Below, piece after piece: positions 21,942 through 30,233 of a stretch of DNA of 38,972 nucleotides. Within the stretch, counting starts at the first letter, position 1. Each line of letters opens with the position of its first letter. A model generated the notes under the pieces. It was not told where the DNA came from, made no database searches, and saw only the letters and a program-made list of their open reading frames with translations. Both the position numbers and the translations under genes were made by a program. Location of the stretch: NCBI GenBank assembly GCA_903929485.1, contig CAIYUY010000314.1:1-38972 (forward strand), given 5' to 3'. The stretch is from an uncultured Desulfuromonadales bacterium (GTDB lineage Bacteria > Desulfobacterota > Desulfuromonadia > Geobacterales > CAIOGM01).

Positions 21942-23600
21942 TCACGGCCATCCCGATGTCAGCTCGTCCATCCTCACGGAGATCCTACCGTTGACCAGAG
22001 GGAGGTTCATTCGAAGTTCGGCGCCCGGTTTTGGCGGGGTATGCCCCCTGAATTCATAGATGGAGATGACGGAAGCGCCAAACCTCCCCCCCCTTGTTGA
22101 AACCGGGATGGCTTTCAAGAGTCTGAATCTATCCGTTTTCACCTCGTCCCTCAGCAGATTCAGGGACGACGAATGAAACTCACCTCCCTGCAGTACAACA
22201 TGATCAATCCCCAGGTCCGTCATGACCTTGTAAAGATCGCCCCTCCGGGTGATCCTGTTTTCCACAATCTTGTTGTAATTGGACGTAGCCAGTATCTTGT
22301 CGGCACGCAACACGAGGCTCTTTCTCCAAGGATCAAGAGACCGGGTAAAGAAACAGAAGTAGCCGGTATCCAGATCGGAAGAGTAAAGGACGATTTTCCC
22401 CTTCCCCTCTTCGGCCAGATAACGCGCCGTGTCCCGATACCCCTCCATAGGTTCCGACTCCATGGCGAATGCGGTTACAAACTGACTCGCCACCATGGCC
22501 AGAATGCAGATGGTGGCGACAACGCTCCATCGTCTCCCCGGCAACGACGGTAGAAGGGCCATAAGGAGACAGAAGGGGGGGATCCAGTAGAGTGAATACC
22601 TCGGCTCCGACGGTCCGATGCAGACAGCCTGCAGATAACAGCAGCCGATCCAGAGCAGGAATAACGCAACTCTTCCCTCCTTTCGCCACAGTGCGATGAA
22701 GAGGGAAATGACGGCTGCCGTGAGGGTAAACGGAGCGAAGTGGTACATCCCAAGACACTCCAGGGGATAAAGGATGCTTTCCCGACGGAAGCCATGGAGG
22801 AGCGATCCATGGGTCAGCCATGACAGGTTGTGCGAGCCGAACCGCAAGGTCAGGACAATCAGCCCCGAGAGACAAAAGGTGGAGAGGAGGAACCGCGGTG
22901 CGGTCAACGATGATCTGAACCTGCGTACCCCTCCGGAAGTGACGCCATGGAGCAGGTATACGGCAATCATGAACAGCGTCTGGGGCCTGGCAAGCGCGGA
23001 GAGGAGCAGTGACGTCAGGAACAGAGAAAGGGTGCGCTCTCTTCCGCGCGAATACCGTTCAAACAGGTAGACGGTTATCATGACCATGGAGAGGGCGGGA
23101 ATATCGGTCATGACCGTTCGGGAGTGCCGGACGATAAAGGGATTCGTCACCAGCAGGAGCGAGGAGAGGAACGCGACCTTCCGGTCGAAGACGAGCCGGA
23201 TCAGGGCAAACCACCCCCGAATCCCCGCCAGGAGAAACGCAAGGATGACGACTCTTCCCGAAAAAACGGAAACCCCCAGGAGTGCAAAGAAAGGGGCTTC
23301 CACCATGGGGAGCAGGGGTGGATGAAATCCCAGGGAAAGAGCCGGATAGGCGGCATAGTACCGGTAAAGAAAACGGAGGGGGTCGGCCAGGGGGAGCTCC
23401 CGAAAAAAATCCAGGATCAGCGCTCCATTCATGAGATGTCGGGACATATCCCCGTTCATGCTGATGCTCCCCTCACTGAGCATCCCTTTGGTAGAGAGGG
23501 AGAAGATTACAGCCGCCAGCACTCCTCCCATGACCCAGGATGAGACGAGTGGCGAAATGGATTTTTTTTCTTTTGCTCTTTCAGGCATCAGCACTCTCAT
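21942..23600 (-). CDS. GT-C family membrane glycosyltransferase (PMT/ArnT-like)
   Basis: A 552-residue protein with about eleven predicted membrane helices and a soluble C-terminal domain (about 400-552). Features of the GT39/GT83-like class include the first-loop acidic residues in SMNGDMSRHLMNGALI (about 47-62) and later PSEPRYSLYW. Such enzymes transfer sugars from lipid-phosphate donors on the periplasmic side; the acceptor is unknown. The start may be ATG 23600 or ATG 23588; the second has a GAGAG stretch upstream. It is the last gene of a minus-strand polysaccharide group. The run of eight G on its coding strand near 22085 is another homopolymer. Confidence 0.85.
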   Translation of the reverse strand: MRVLMPERAKEKKSISPLVSSWVMGGVLAAVIFSLSTKGMLSEGSISMNGDMSRHLMNGALILDFFRELPLADPLRFLYRYYAAYPALSLGFHPPLLPMVEAPFFALLGVSVFSGRVVILAFLLAGIRGWFALIRLVFDRKVAFLSSLLLVTNPFIVRHSRTVMTDIPALSMVMITVYLFERYSRGRERTLSLFLTSLLLSALARPQTLFMIAVYLLHGVTSGGVRRFRSSLTAPRFLLSTFCLSGLIVLTLRFGSHNLSWLTHGSLLHGFRRESILYPLECLGMYHFAPFTLTAAVISLFIALWRKEGRVALFLLWIGCCYLQAVCIGPSEPRYSLYWIPPFCLLMALLPSLPGRRWSVVATICILAMVASQFVTAFAMESEPMEGYRDTARYLAEEGKGKIVLYSSDLDTGYFCFFTRSLDPWRKSLVLRADKILATSNYNKIVENRITRRGDLYKVMTDLGIDHVVLQGGEFHSSSLNLLRDEVKTDRFRLLKAIPVSTRGGRFGASVISIYEFRGHTPPKPGAELRMNLPLVNGRISVRMDELTSGWP

Positions 23601-23639
23601 CGCGCCATTGGGGTACGGTCAACAGGGCATTTGAGCCAA

Positions 23640-24641
23640 TCACACAATCCCCGATCCCGCCCAGCCGCTTTCTTTATAAAATTCATCAATGGATCGGTGT
23701 TTCAAGGGATTGTCCCGCAGTTCAACCGCTTTTTTGCAGAGCAACTCAAGAAAACGGGCAGGGGGAGAGATATCCGGAACCGGCGCGTCCCAATTAATCC
23801 GATCCATCTCTCCAAGGGAGTACGCCTGAAAGAACTTCTCCCCGATTTCGTAGCGCGAAGGGTCGAAAACTTTTCCGGGGCGGAGCAGGACTGAAGGAGT
23901 ACCGAAGGCAAGACAGGGAAAATAACTATGTATCCGGGTCGTAATGACCAGCTTTGCCCGGGAGTACCGCTGGAGAAGCTCTTGGGCCGCGACTACTCTC
24001 CCGGCGGAGAGTTCATCATCGCTCAGGTACTCAGCACCGCAAAAAAGCGCCCTGTACCGCCTCTGCAGTTCGGTTGTTACCTGGGTCGCCGTCTCACTCC
24101 ATTTCCGGAGAGCCCCCCGTGACCGATACTCTTTTCTGAATCCTGAATTCGAGAGGTGGGTCAGCTGAATGGCGTGCTCTCGTAACGCCTGGGGAATGAG
24201 TTTCAAAAACTGCCTGGGGAGATCCACAAGATAGACATTCTCTCCCCGCGACTCCTGCTCGCACTTCAGCGTCCAGGTGAGGCATCCGGAGAAATAGGCG
24301 ACGACTCCCTGTTGCCTGAAAAGTTCCAGGGTATGCAGGTCGCGGCAGCCGATGGGCTCATGCCGCTTAAAATGCATGACCGCTTCCGGCGAGAAGATCC
24401 ATGAGTCGGCAAGGTGAACCGATAAGTAAAAGGGGTGGAGATTGGGGGGAGGCGGGAAGTTACGCGGATCATGCAGGTACCATCCGTTGGCGATGAAAAA
24501 GGAAGGGGGGTGATCCGCCGCAAGGAACATCCGCTCCCGATCCACGTAATAGTCTACGCGAGGCAGATACTGCGCCGCCGCCAGGTTCTGGATCTCATCC
24601 CCCAGATTACTGCTGAAGGTTTTAAAGAGACTGTACTGCAT
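23640..24641 (-). CDS. polysaccharide pyruvyl transferase family protein
   Basis: A 333-residue protein of the CsaB/ExoV-type pyruvyl transferase superfamily, which adds ketal pyruvate from phosphoenolpyruvate to polysaccharide sugars. Near the N-terminus it has SNLGDEIQNLAAAQYLPRVD, the usual NxGDxxQ nucleotide-binding start. The C-terminal half has the ITTRIHSYFPCLAFGTPSVL motif (about 232-251), in which the His is typical. It sits between GT2 and GT-C genes, 12 bases from the former, pointing to a capsule or exopolysaccharide substrate. Confidence 0.88.
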   Translation of the reverse strand: MQYSLFKTFSSNLGDEIQNLAAAQYLPRVDYYVDRERMFLAADHPPSFFIANGWYLHDPRNFPPPPNLHPFYLSVHLADSWIFSPEAVMHFKRHEPIGCRDLHTLELFRQQGVVAYFSGCLTWTLKCEQESRGENVYLVDLPRQFLKLIPQALREHAIQLTHLSNSGFRKEYRSRGALRKWSETATQVTTELQRRYRALFCGAEYLSDDELSAGRVVAAQELLQRYSRAKLVITTRIHSYFPCLAFGTPSVLLRPGKVFDPSRYEIGEKFFQAYSLGEMDRINWDAPVPDISPPARFLELLCKKAVELRDNPLKHRSIDEFYKESGWAGSGIV

Positions 24642-24653
24642 CGGCTCGTCTCA

Positions 24654-25637
24654 TTATTCTCTCCCCCCGGGCACCGGAACGCCCTTCCCTTGCGTAAGGA
24701 TTCCGGTGCTTTCCCCCACCGCCTGCCAGACGAAACCGACCAGATTCGCGACCTCCCATACCCCCACCAGCAGCAACACTCGCCACCGCATCCCGGCGGA
24801 GAGACGGTTCAGCGGCTCACGGAGCAGGTGGGTGAGTCGTCCGTGGAGCCTCGTCTCCGCACCCATTCCGCCGCCCCGGTGGCGGCGAAGCCTGTGGTAA
24901 CGCCACGCACCCCGACCGTAATTAAAATACTGACGGATAAATCCCGAGAGCGACGTCCGATGCTCGTGCCGGACGACGGCAACGGAGCAGGCCACCAATC
25001 GTCCCCCCCGGGCTCTCCAGCGGTCCATGAAATCGCGATCCTCCGAAGCGATCAGGCCGAATCTCGCGTCGCATCCCCCCATATTCAGGTAGTCCCGCCG
25101 CTCCAGAATAAAGTTCAGACCAGGGAAAAAGGTCGCCTCTCCGTTTACCGGATTAAAAAAAGCGAGAACCACTTCGGTGATAACCTGACCGGCAACGGCA
25201 CAGGCGTTCTCCCCATCAACGTTCTCCACTCCGCCACCCACGATGACCCCAGGATTATGGGAGATCGCCATGACCAGCTGCTCCAGCCACTGAGGCCGGG
25301 CGACGCAGTCATCATCGGTAAAAGCAACCCAATGTCCCCGGGCCTCCGCCACGCCACAATTACGCTGACCGGCGGGACCGAGATTCGGCCCCACCAGATG
25401 CCTGATCCGAAGGATACCGGAAAAATCCTTGATAACATCGTGGACGGGAATGTGGGAACCGTCCACCACGACCACCTCGAACCGTTCCCGAGCAAAACTC
25501 TGACCCGCCAGAGAGTAGAGACAGCGACGGAGGCTTGCCGGTCGGTTAAAGGTCATCACCACGACGGAAACGTCTATCTCATGACTAAATAGTCCGGTTG
25601 CCGAAGCTGGAGCCGCTGTTTTCATCTCATTACTCAT
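24654..25637 (-). CDS. family 2 glycosyltransferase
   Basis: A 327-residue inverting GT-A glycosyltransferase. It shows SVVVMTFNRPASLRRCLYSL (about 24-43), VVVVDGS and the metal-binding DDD of AFTDDDCVARP (about 110-120). SEDRDFMDRWRARGG supplies the ED region with the catalytic base. The C-terminus has a hydrophobic stretch (about 285-305) that may anchor it to the membrane. A GGAG site lies eight bases before the ATG. It lies between two pyruvyl transferase-like genes in a polysaccharide operon. Confidence 0.93.
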   Translation of the reverse strand: MSNEMKTAAPASATGLFSHEIDVSVVVMTFNRPASLRRCLYSLAGQSFARERFEVVVVDGSHIPVHDVIKDFSGILRIRHLVGPNLGPAGQRNCGVAEARGHWVAFTDDDCVARPQWLEQLVMAISHNPGVIVGGGVENVDGENACAVAGQVITEVVLAFFNPVNGEATFFPGLNFILERRDYLNMGGCDARFGLIASEDRDFMDRWRARGGRLVACSVAVVRHEHRTSLSGFIRQYFNYGRGAWRYHRLRRHRGGGMGAETRLHGRLTHLLREPLNRLSAGMRWRVLLLVGVWEVANLVGFVWQAVGESTGILTQGKGVPVPGGRE

Positions 25638-25680
25638 TTTTTTCGCTCCGCTCCCACGGAAAAACCAGGGTGAGGAAGAG

Positions 25681-26697
25681 TTACTTCACCTCTGTCCTGA
25701 CACGTTCCAGACAATCGGACAACTGGGCTGTCCGCTGCTGAAAGATTCGATCATGGCTCAGAAAGGGAGTTTTACCCACGGCGGAGCGGATGACCAGCGC
25801 AGCCGCGGCGACCAATGCCTCATCTCCGTGCTCCGTCGCCCGCAACCCGACTCTCAGCAGAGGATGTACGACTCGGTCAAGAACGGACCGGTTGAGCAGG
25901 GAGAGAATCCGCCACGGGATGCTGTCGTCGCTGTTACGTAACCTGAGAAAATCAGCCAGGGCTCCGTCCCCGGTCGGTTGCAGTGAGGCGAATCTTCTTC
26001 CTCGCAAAGGAAGCGTTTTACCACGAAAACTCTCCAGCGCCGTACTGGCGGGGAGAAACACCGGTTCGTAGGGAAGTCCAAGGGAGCCGGTCCAATCCAG
26101 CCATTTGAACGTGTTTATCTCCGGTGAGGTCACCAGGGGAATCCACGGCACGCGCAGGGTATCGGCTACGATGGCGGCATGCATGGCATCGGCCAGCACC
26201 AGCCTGGCCCGTCTGATTCTTTGGATGCTCTCCCTGCTTGCATCCCGCGGATCCACGAACTCTATTCCCGCCAGAGCAGAGACTTCACGCCATTTCCCGG
26301 TTTCCAGGGCAAAATGATGGGGCATGAAGAGCACACCGGATCGCTCTGCCTCGGGAAGCGGCGCGTATTCCGGCAGAAGCGCCAGCAGCGCGGCGCCGTC
26401 GGTCACCCCCTTGGCCGCGGGAAGAGCCAACGCTTTTGCCGTCAAGGGGCCCCGGACGCAGACGATATCCCACCGGGAGTCGCCAAAACCGCGGGGTGGC
26501 GATTGATACCCTGCCCCGCTGCTAAAAACCAGATACCTCCTGGCCTTGGGAATGAAACGACCGATAACGGTCCCGATCCCCACCAGCACGGTTCCGTCGT
26601 CGGCGTCCCAATGGGGAGGAAGGAGACGGTTCCAGAGCCAGCCGTTGAGGTCATCGCCGAAATTACCTCGTGGGGCATGATGATAATGAAGGAACAT
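25681..26697 (-). CDS. ExoV-like polysaccharide pyruvyl transferase
   Basis: A 338-residue second pyruvyl transferase family member, closer in its N-terminus to ExoV: GNFGDDLNGWLWNRLLP (about 11-27), VGIGTVIG, RGPLTAKAL, and ADAMHAAIVADTLRVPWIPL (about 174-193). It adds pyruvate ketals in succinoglycan-type polymers in known relatives; the local acceptor is unknown. It is the first gene of the four-gene polysaccharide group. Together with the paralogue at 23640 it suggests a polymer with more than one pyruvylated sugar, or enzymes of different specificity. Confidence 0.85.
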   Translation of the reverse strand: MFLHYHHAPRGNFGDDLNGWLWNRLLPPHWDADDGTVLVGIGTVIGRFIPKARRYLVFSSGAGYQSPPRGFGDSRWDIVCVRGPLTAKALALPAAKGVTDGAALLALLPEYAPLPEAERSGVLFMPHHFALETGKWREVSALAGIEFVDPRDASRESIQRIRRARLVLADAMHAAIVADTLRVPWIPLVTSPEINTFKWLDWTGSLGLPYEPVFLPASTALESFRGKTLPLRGRRFASLQPTGDGALADFLRLRNSDDSIPWRILSLLNRSVLDRVVHPLLRVGLRATEHGDEALVAAAALVIRSAVGKTPFLSHDRIFQQRTAQLSDCLERVRTEVK

Positions 26698-26735
26698 GGT
26701 TCACGATTCTCCCCCGACACTCCTACCCCGCTCTC

Positions 26736-26757
26736 ATCCCCGGACCCAACCGGGGAT
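26736..26757. other. 8-bp perfect hairpin between ubiB-like and ExoV-like genes
   Basis: ATCCCCGG (26736-26743) and CCGGGGAT (26750-26757) pair around a six-base loop in the 165-base gap between the ABC1 kinase and ExoV-like genes. It lacks a T-run on either strand, so termination would not be of the simple intrinsic kind. A degenerate copy of the GAGCCTGTCGAAGGGC dispersed repeat follows at about 26800-26826. Confidence 0.45.
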
Positions 26758-26862
26758 AGTGAAACCGGCTGATGAGAGAGTTGGCGCCTCCCTTCCGTCT
26801 GAGCCAGAGAGCCTGGCGAAGGGCCTGAATTCTTGATCCGTTGAGCGGACCATGCAGGCATT

Positions 26863-28431
26863 CTACAGCGCCCGCCACCAAAGGAGAGTGACGGCGGCGA
26901 CTCCGAAACAGAGAGGAGAAAGCCGGGACACTCCATGCCCCGGAAATCCGCGGAGATAAAAAGCCAGGGCCACCAGGAAGGCTGACCAGGCCAGCCGCCT
27001 CAGCCAGCTTCGCAGGGGGCGCAACAGTGCGCGACGATCATCATCGGCCAGATGCACGGTCAGCTCCCCCTGCTGCAGGGTATCAACCAGGTGACGGGCC
27101 TTGATCAGAGAGAGGGGGAGCTGCAGCAGCTCGTTACCGATCACCCCCCAGAGACTCTCCTTTTCCCCCAGAGCGCGAGGAAGATTGGCCTGGAGGATGG
27201 GAAGTATATCCTTGATGCCGTTAAAATTTTCAATATGACTGGTGCCAAGCCCCTCTATGATGGAGCCGACCCGCATGATATAGATGACCTCCTGGGGGAG
27301 CTTGAAGGGGTACTCCTTCAGGGCGTCCAGCACCCCGAATACCAGCTGCTGCATGGAGGAGGCGTTGAGATGCTCGCTGTCGAAAATGCGAAAGATCTCT
27401 TCCGCCAGACCGGCAAGCTCCTCCGGGGGGGCGCTGTCGGTAATAATCCCCAGCTTCCTGGTAGCCTGCACCAACAGTTGGAAATCCCGCTCGTAGGCGG
27501 CCTTGACCATATTAATCATGGCCAAACGGGTGGCGTTGGAGATCCGGCTCACCATGCCGAAATCCAGTAACACCAGCTCACCCTTGGTGGTCACCAGCAG
27601 GTTACCCGGGTGGGGATCGGCATGAAAATACCCCCTCACCAGCATCTGCTCGGTATAGAAGAGAACCAGCTTTTCCATGATCCCGCCAAAGGAGAGCTCC
27701 AGCCGGAGCAGGGCCTCCCGGTCGTCGAAGCGGACCCCCGTTTCGAAACTCATGACCAGGGCGTCGCGGGAGCTATGCGGGGGATAGGGGAGCGGCATCC
27801 GGACGCCGGCATCGGGATAAGCTTGGCGGAATCGCTCCAGATTGGCCAATTCGACCTGCATGTCAACTTCCTGGAGGATGGTCTTGCGGAAGGCGGCCAG
27901 GACCGCCTCGATGGAGTTGCGGGTGTACTCGGAAAAGAGAGGGCGGAGAAAGAAAAGAAACAGTCCCAGCAGGCGGATATCCTCCCGCACGGTTCGCTGA
28001 ATCCGGTTCCGGCGGAGCTTCACCGCCACCAGTTCCCCGCTCTTCAGCCGGGCTCGATGGACCTGCCCGATGGAGGCGCAAGCCAGCGGCTCCCCCTCAA
28101 AGCTCTCGAAGCAGTCACCACTGCCAAAGGCTCTCGTGAAAACCTCCCGAAAGTCTACGTCCGACATGGGGGGAAGCCGGTCGTGGAGCTGCCGCAATAC
28201 TCCCAGATACCCCTCGTCGAAGAAATCGGCTCTGGTGGCCAACACCTGAGCCAGCTTGATGAAGCTGGCGCCCAGCCCTTCCACCGCCGACGCCAGCGCT
28301 CCGGAAGAGAGCGGCCTCACCCCCAGCCAGCTCTCCCGCCGCCGAATCAGCAGAAAGATCGTCAGCAGCACCCGAAAGATCGTGTAGATTCGGACCGGAT
28401 TATACAGACGGAGCAGCAACAGAGAGGTCAC
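26863..28431 (-). CDS. ABC1/AarF/UbiB family atypical kinase
   Basis: A 522-residue protein of the UbiB/ADCK family, membrane-associated ATP-dependent proteins linked to quinone and lipid metabolism. Diagnostic motifs are GASFIKLAQVLATRAD (the KxGQ-type inhibitory segment, with Ala where many have Gly), the alanine-rich loop LACASIGQVHRA, VAVKLRR, HADPHPGNLL and LLDFGMVSR. Two hydrophobic helices lie at the C-terminus (about 470-520), as in other members. The start is set at GTG 28431, four bases after the phasin stop; a longer frame would overlap phasin and lacks support. It forms a unit with the phasin-like and small unknown genes. Confidence 0.9.
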   Translation of the reverse strand: MTSLLLLRLYNPVRIYTIFRVLLTIFLLIRRRESWLGVRPLSSGALASAVEGLGASFIKLAQVLATRADFFDEGYLGVLRQLHDRLPPMSDVDFREVFTRAFGSGDCFESFEGEPLACASIGQVHRARLKSGELVAVKLRRNRIQRTVREDIRLLGLFLFFLRPLFSEYTRNSIEAVLAAFRKTILQEVDMQVELANLERFRQAYPDAGVRMPLPYPPHSSRDALVMSFETGVRFDDREALLRLELSFGGIMEKLVLFYTEQMLVRGYFHADPHPGNLLVTTKGELVLLDFGMVSRISNATRLAMINMVKAAYERDFQLLVQATRKLGIITDSAPPEELAGLAEEIFRIFDSEHLNASSMQQLVFGVLDALKEYPFKLPQEVIYIMRVGSIIEGLGTSHIENFNGIKDILPILQANLPRALGEKESLWGVIGNELLQLPLSLIKARHLVDTLQQGELTVHLADDDRRALLRPLRSWLRRLAWSAFLVALAFYLRGFPGHGVSRLSPLCFGVAAVTLLWWRAL

Positions 28432-28435
28432 AGGG

Positions 28436-28729
28436 TCAAGATTCTCCCCGGCGCAACCGGGCCAGCTCTTCCCGAAGTTCGTCCATGTCGGCGCGAGTCG
28501 CCAGACCCAGCTCCTCAATAGCCTCCTTCAGCAACTCCTTGATGCTCCCCTTGAGCTGTTCCCTCTCTTCGCTCCCCTTGGCCACGGCCTGGCCGAAGAA
28601 CTCCCGGGCCTTCCGGTCGCTCTCTTCCCTCAAGCCCTTGGTGGATTCACCGGCCTTCTCAATCTTCTCCTTGGCCATCAGGGCGCTCCCCAGGCCAAAG
28701 TAAAGCAGCTGCTCAAGTTTCTCTTTCAT
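28436..28729 (-). CDS. phasin superfamily coiled-coil protein
   Basis: A 97-residue, highly charged helical protein opening with LLYFGLGSALMAKEKIEKAG (hydrophobic helix) and continuing as coiled coil to the basic end. This is the pattern of short phasin-like proteins annotated near UbiB-type kinases. True phasins coat polyhydroxyalkanoate granules, but no PHA synthase is present here, so membrane or lipid association with the kinase is equally possible. The ATG at 28729 has AAGGAGAG eight bases upstream. It overlaps the preceding small gene by 17 bases. Confidence 0.85.
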   Translation of the reverse strand: MKEKLEQLLYFGLGSALMAKEKIEKAGESTKGLREESDRKAREFFGQAVAKGSEEREQLKGSIKELLKEAIEELGLATRADMDELREELARLRRGES

Positions 28730-28985
28730 GGTCGTTCTCTCCTTTTCCGCCATCCAGCTCCGCCAGCAAGGCTTCATGCGCCGCAATGGAGGCGTCAACT
28801 CCAGCGTTGCCCGCAGCCCCCCTTCCCGTCCAATCGTTCCCCTGCCTGACATAGAGACTCTTGAGGGTCCGTCTGATTTGTGATTCCGCCTCGTCCGGAT
28901 TTTTTTTGTGCATCTCCACCAGAAAACCATAGGTCGCGGCAAAGGTATCATCATAATGCTCATCAATAAAGTCAATCATGGACAT
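28713..28985 (-). CDS. small conserved-looking protein of unknown function
   Basis: A 90-residue acidic, helical protein (MSMIDFIDEHYDDTFAATYG and so on) without membrane segments or cysteines. I do not recognise a named family. The ATG at 28985 has a strong GGGGAGGAAG ribosome-binding site; an ATG two codons in is less well spaced. Its end overlaps the phasin-like start by 17 bases, so it is the first gene of the unit with phasin and the ABC1 kinase and probably works with them. Confidence 0.75.
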   Translation of the reverse strand: MSMIDFIDEHYDDTFAATYGFLVEMHKKNPDEAESQIRRTLKSLYVRQGNDWTGRGAAGNAGVDASIAAHEALLAELDGGKGENDHERET

Positions 28986-29009
28986 GACCGGCTTCCTCCC
29001 CACGTAGTT

Positions 29010-29071
29010 CTGGACAAAAAACAGTACTAGTGTTAATTTCACACGTTAAATATTTTTTGTCCAGGACAAAA
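29010..29071. promoter_or_regulatory. perfect 12-bp inverted repeat between divergent genes
   Basis: CTGGACAAAAAA (29010-29021) and TTTTTTGTCCAG (29053-29064) are perfect reverse complements 31 bases apart. A third half-site GGACAAAA (29064-29071) creates the close palindrome TTTTGTCC-A-GGACAAAA (29055-29071). The sites lie in the 104-base gap between the divergent small-gene/phasin operon and the DUF523-DUF1722 gene. This fits an operator for a shared regulator, but a hairpin or a small nonautonomous element with terminal inverted repeats is also possible. Confidence 0.5.
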
Positions 29072-29089
29072 TACCCCCTCAGGATGACC

Positions 29090-30190
29090 ATGCTCACCCC
29101 TTGGAAAGATTTTCCCCTGACGGATTTCAGCACCATCGGCGTCAGCTCCTGTCTTCTTGGAGAGCAGGTCCGCTACGACGGCGGCCATAAGCATGATCGC
29201 TACATCACCGATAACCTGGGGCGCTGGTTCAACCTCCTCCCCGTCTGTCCGGAGGTGGGGTGCGGGCTGCCGGTCCCCCGCGACTCCATGCGCCTGGAGG
29301 GGGATCCCGCCGCTCCCCGACTGGTTACCCGCAACAGCCGGATGGATCGGACGGACAGGATGCAGGCATTCTGCCATGCAAAGGTCGTGGAACTGGAAAG
29401 CGAAGAGCTCTGCGGCTTCATCTTCAAGAAGGATTCCCCCAGTTCCGGACTGTTCCGGGTCAAGATTTATCATGACGGCATCGCCACAAAGAACAGCACC
29501 GGACTCTTCGCCGCCGCCATGGCTCGGCATTTTCCTCTTCTCCCCATGGAAGAAGAAGGGCGTCTCAACGACCCGGATCTCCGGGAAAACTTCATAGAGC
29601 GTCTCTTTTGCTATCGCCGCTGGAAGATATTTCTGACGTCCGGACCCACGGTGGGTCGGCTGGTGGAATTTCATGCCGGCCACAAGCTGTTGATGATGGC
29701 CCACTCCCCCGCGATCTATCGCGCCACGGGAACGTTGGTGGCCAACGGCGGGAATCTGCCGCTGCCGGAACTGCTGAAAAGCTACGAAGAACTATTCATG
29801 AATGGGTTGGCACAGCACACCACCCCCGGGAAGAACGCCGACGTGCTGCGGCATATGATGGGATATTTCAAAAAAGAGCTCACTACCGGGGAAAAAGCGG
29901 AACTTCTGGAGGTCATAAAGGGGTACCATGACGGGTTGACCCCGCTGGTGGCTCCGCTGACCCTGCTACGGCATTACGTGCGGAAATACGATCAGCAGTA
30001 CCTGCTGGGGCAAATCTATCTGTCACCCTATCCGGCGGAACTGATGCTCCACCTGGAACCGAAGCTCACCCCGCTGGCGCTGCCAAGGCTGCACCGGCAC
30101 TCCGCCGCGGATCCGCGGCAGCAAGGAGGCATCCTCATGAAGAGGAGGGAGAAAATTGATCAGACTGATCCGGCTGTGCAAGAGGCGTAA
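29090..30190 (+). CDS. DUF523-DUF1722 fusion protein
   Basis: Residues about 14-155 form a DUF523 domain, the family of the [4Fe-4S] thiouracil desulfidase TudS. Residues about 185-315 form a DUF1722 (YbgA) domain (RRWKIFLTS, FHAGHKLLMMAHSP, LTTGEKAELL). Cluster-region cysteines Cys21 (SSCLLG) and Cys53 (VCPEVGCG) are present. The third family position, normally SPSCG, reads SPSSG here (Ser119), so the cluster ligand set may be incomplete or different. The start is set at ATG 29090, with AGGATG upstream; ATG 29084 is possible. It is 366 aa, of normal fusion length, and divergent from the phasin operon across a palindromic operator-like region. Confidence 0.85.
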   Translation: MLTPWKDFPLTDFSTIGVSSCLLGEQVRYDGGHKHDRYITDNLGRWFNLLPVCPEVGCGLPVPRDSMRLEGDPAAPRLVTRNSRMDRTDRMQAFCHAKVVELESEELCGFIFKKDSPSSGLFRVKIYHDGIATKNSTGLFAAAMARHFPLLPMEEEGRLNDPDLRENFIERLFCYRRWKIFLTSGPTVGRLVEFHAGHKLLMMAHSPAIYRATGTLVANGGNLPLPELLKSYEELFMNGLAQHTTPGKNADVLRHMMGYFKKELTTGEKAELLEVIKGYHDGLTPLVAPLTLLRHYVRKYDQQYLLGQIYLSPYPAELMLHLEPKLTPLALPRLHRHSAADPRQQGGILMKRREKIDQTDPAVQEA

Positions 30191-30233
30191 TTCCGGTCCG
30201 TCACATCTGTCCGTTTCAGCGTTTGTCTCCCCT

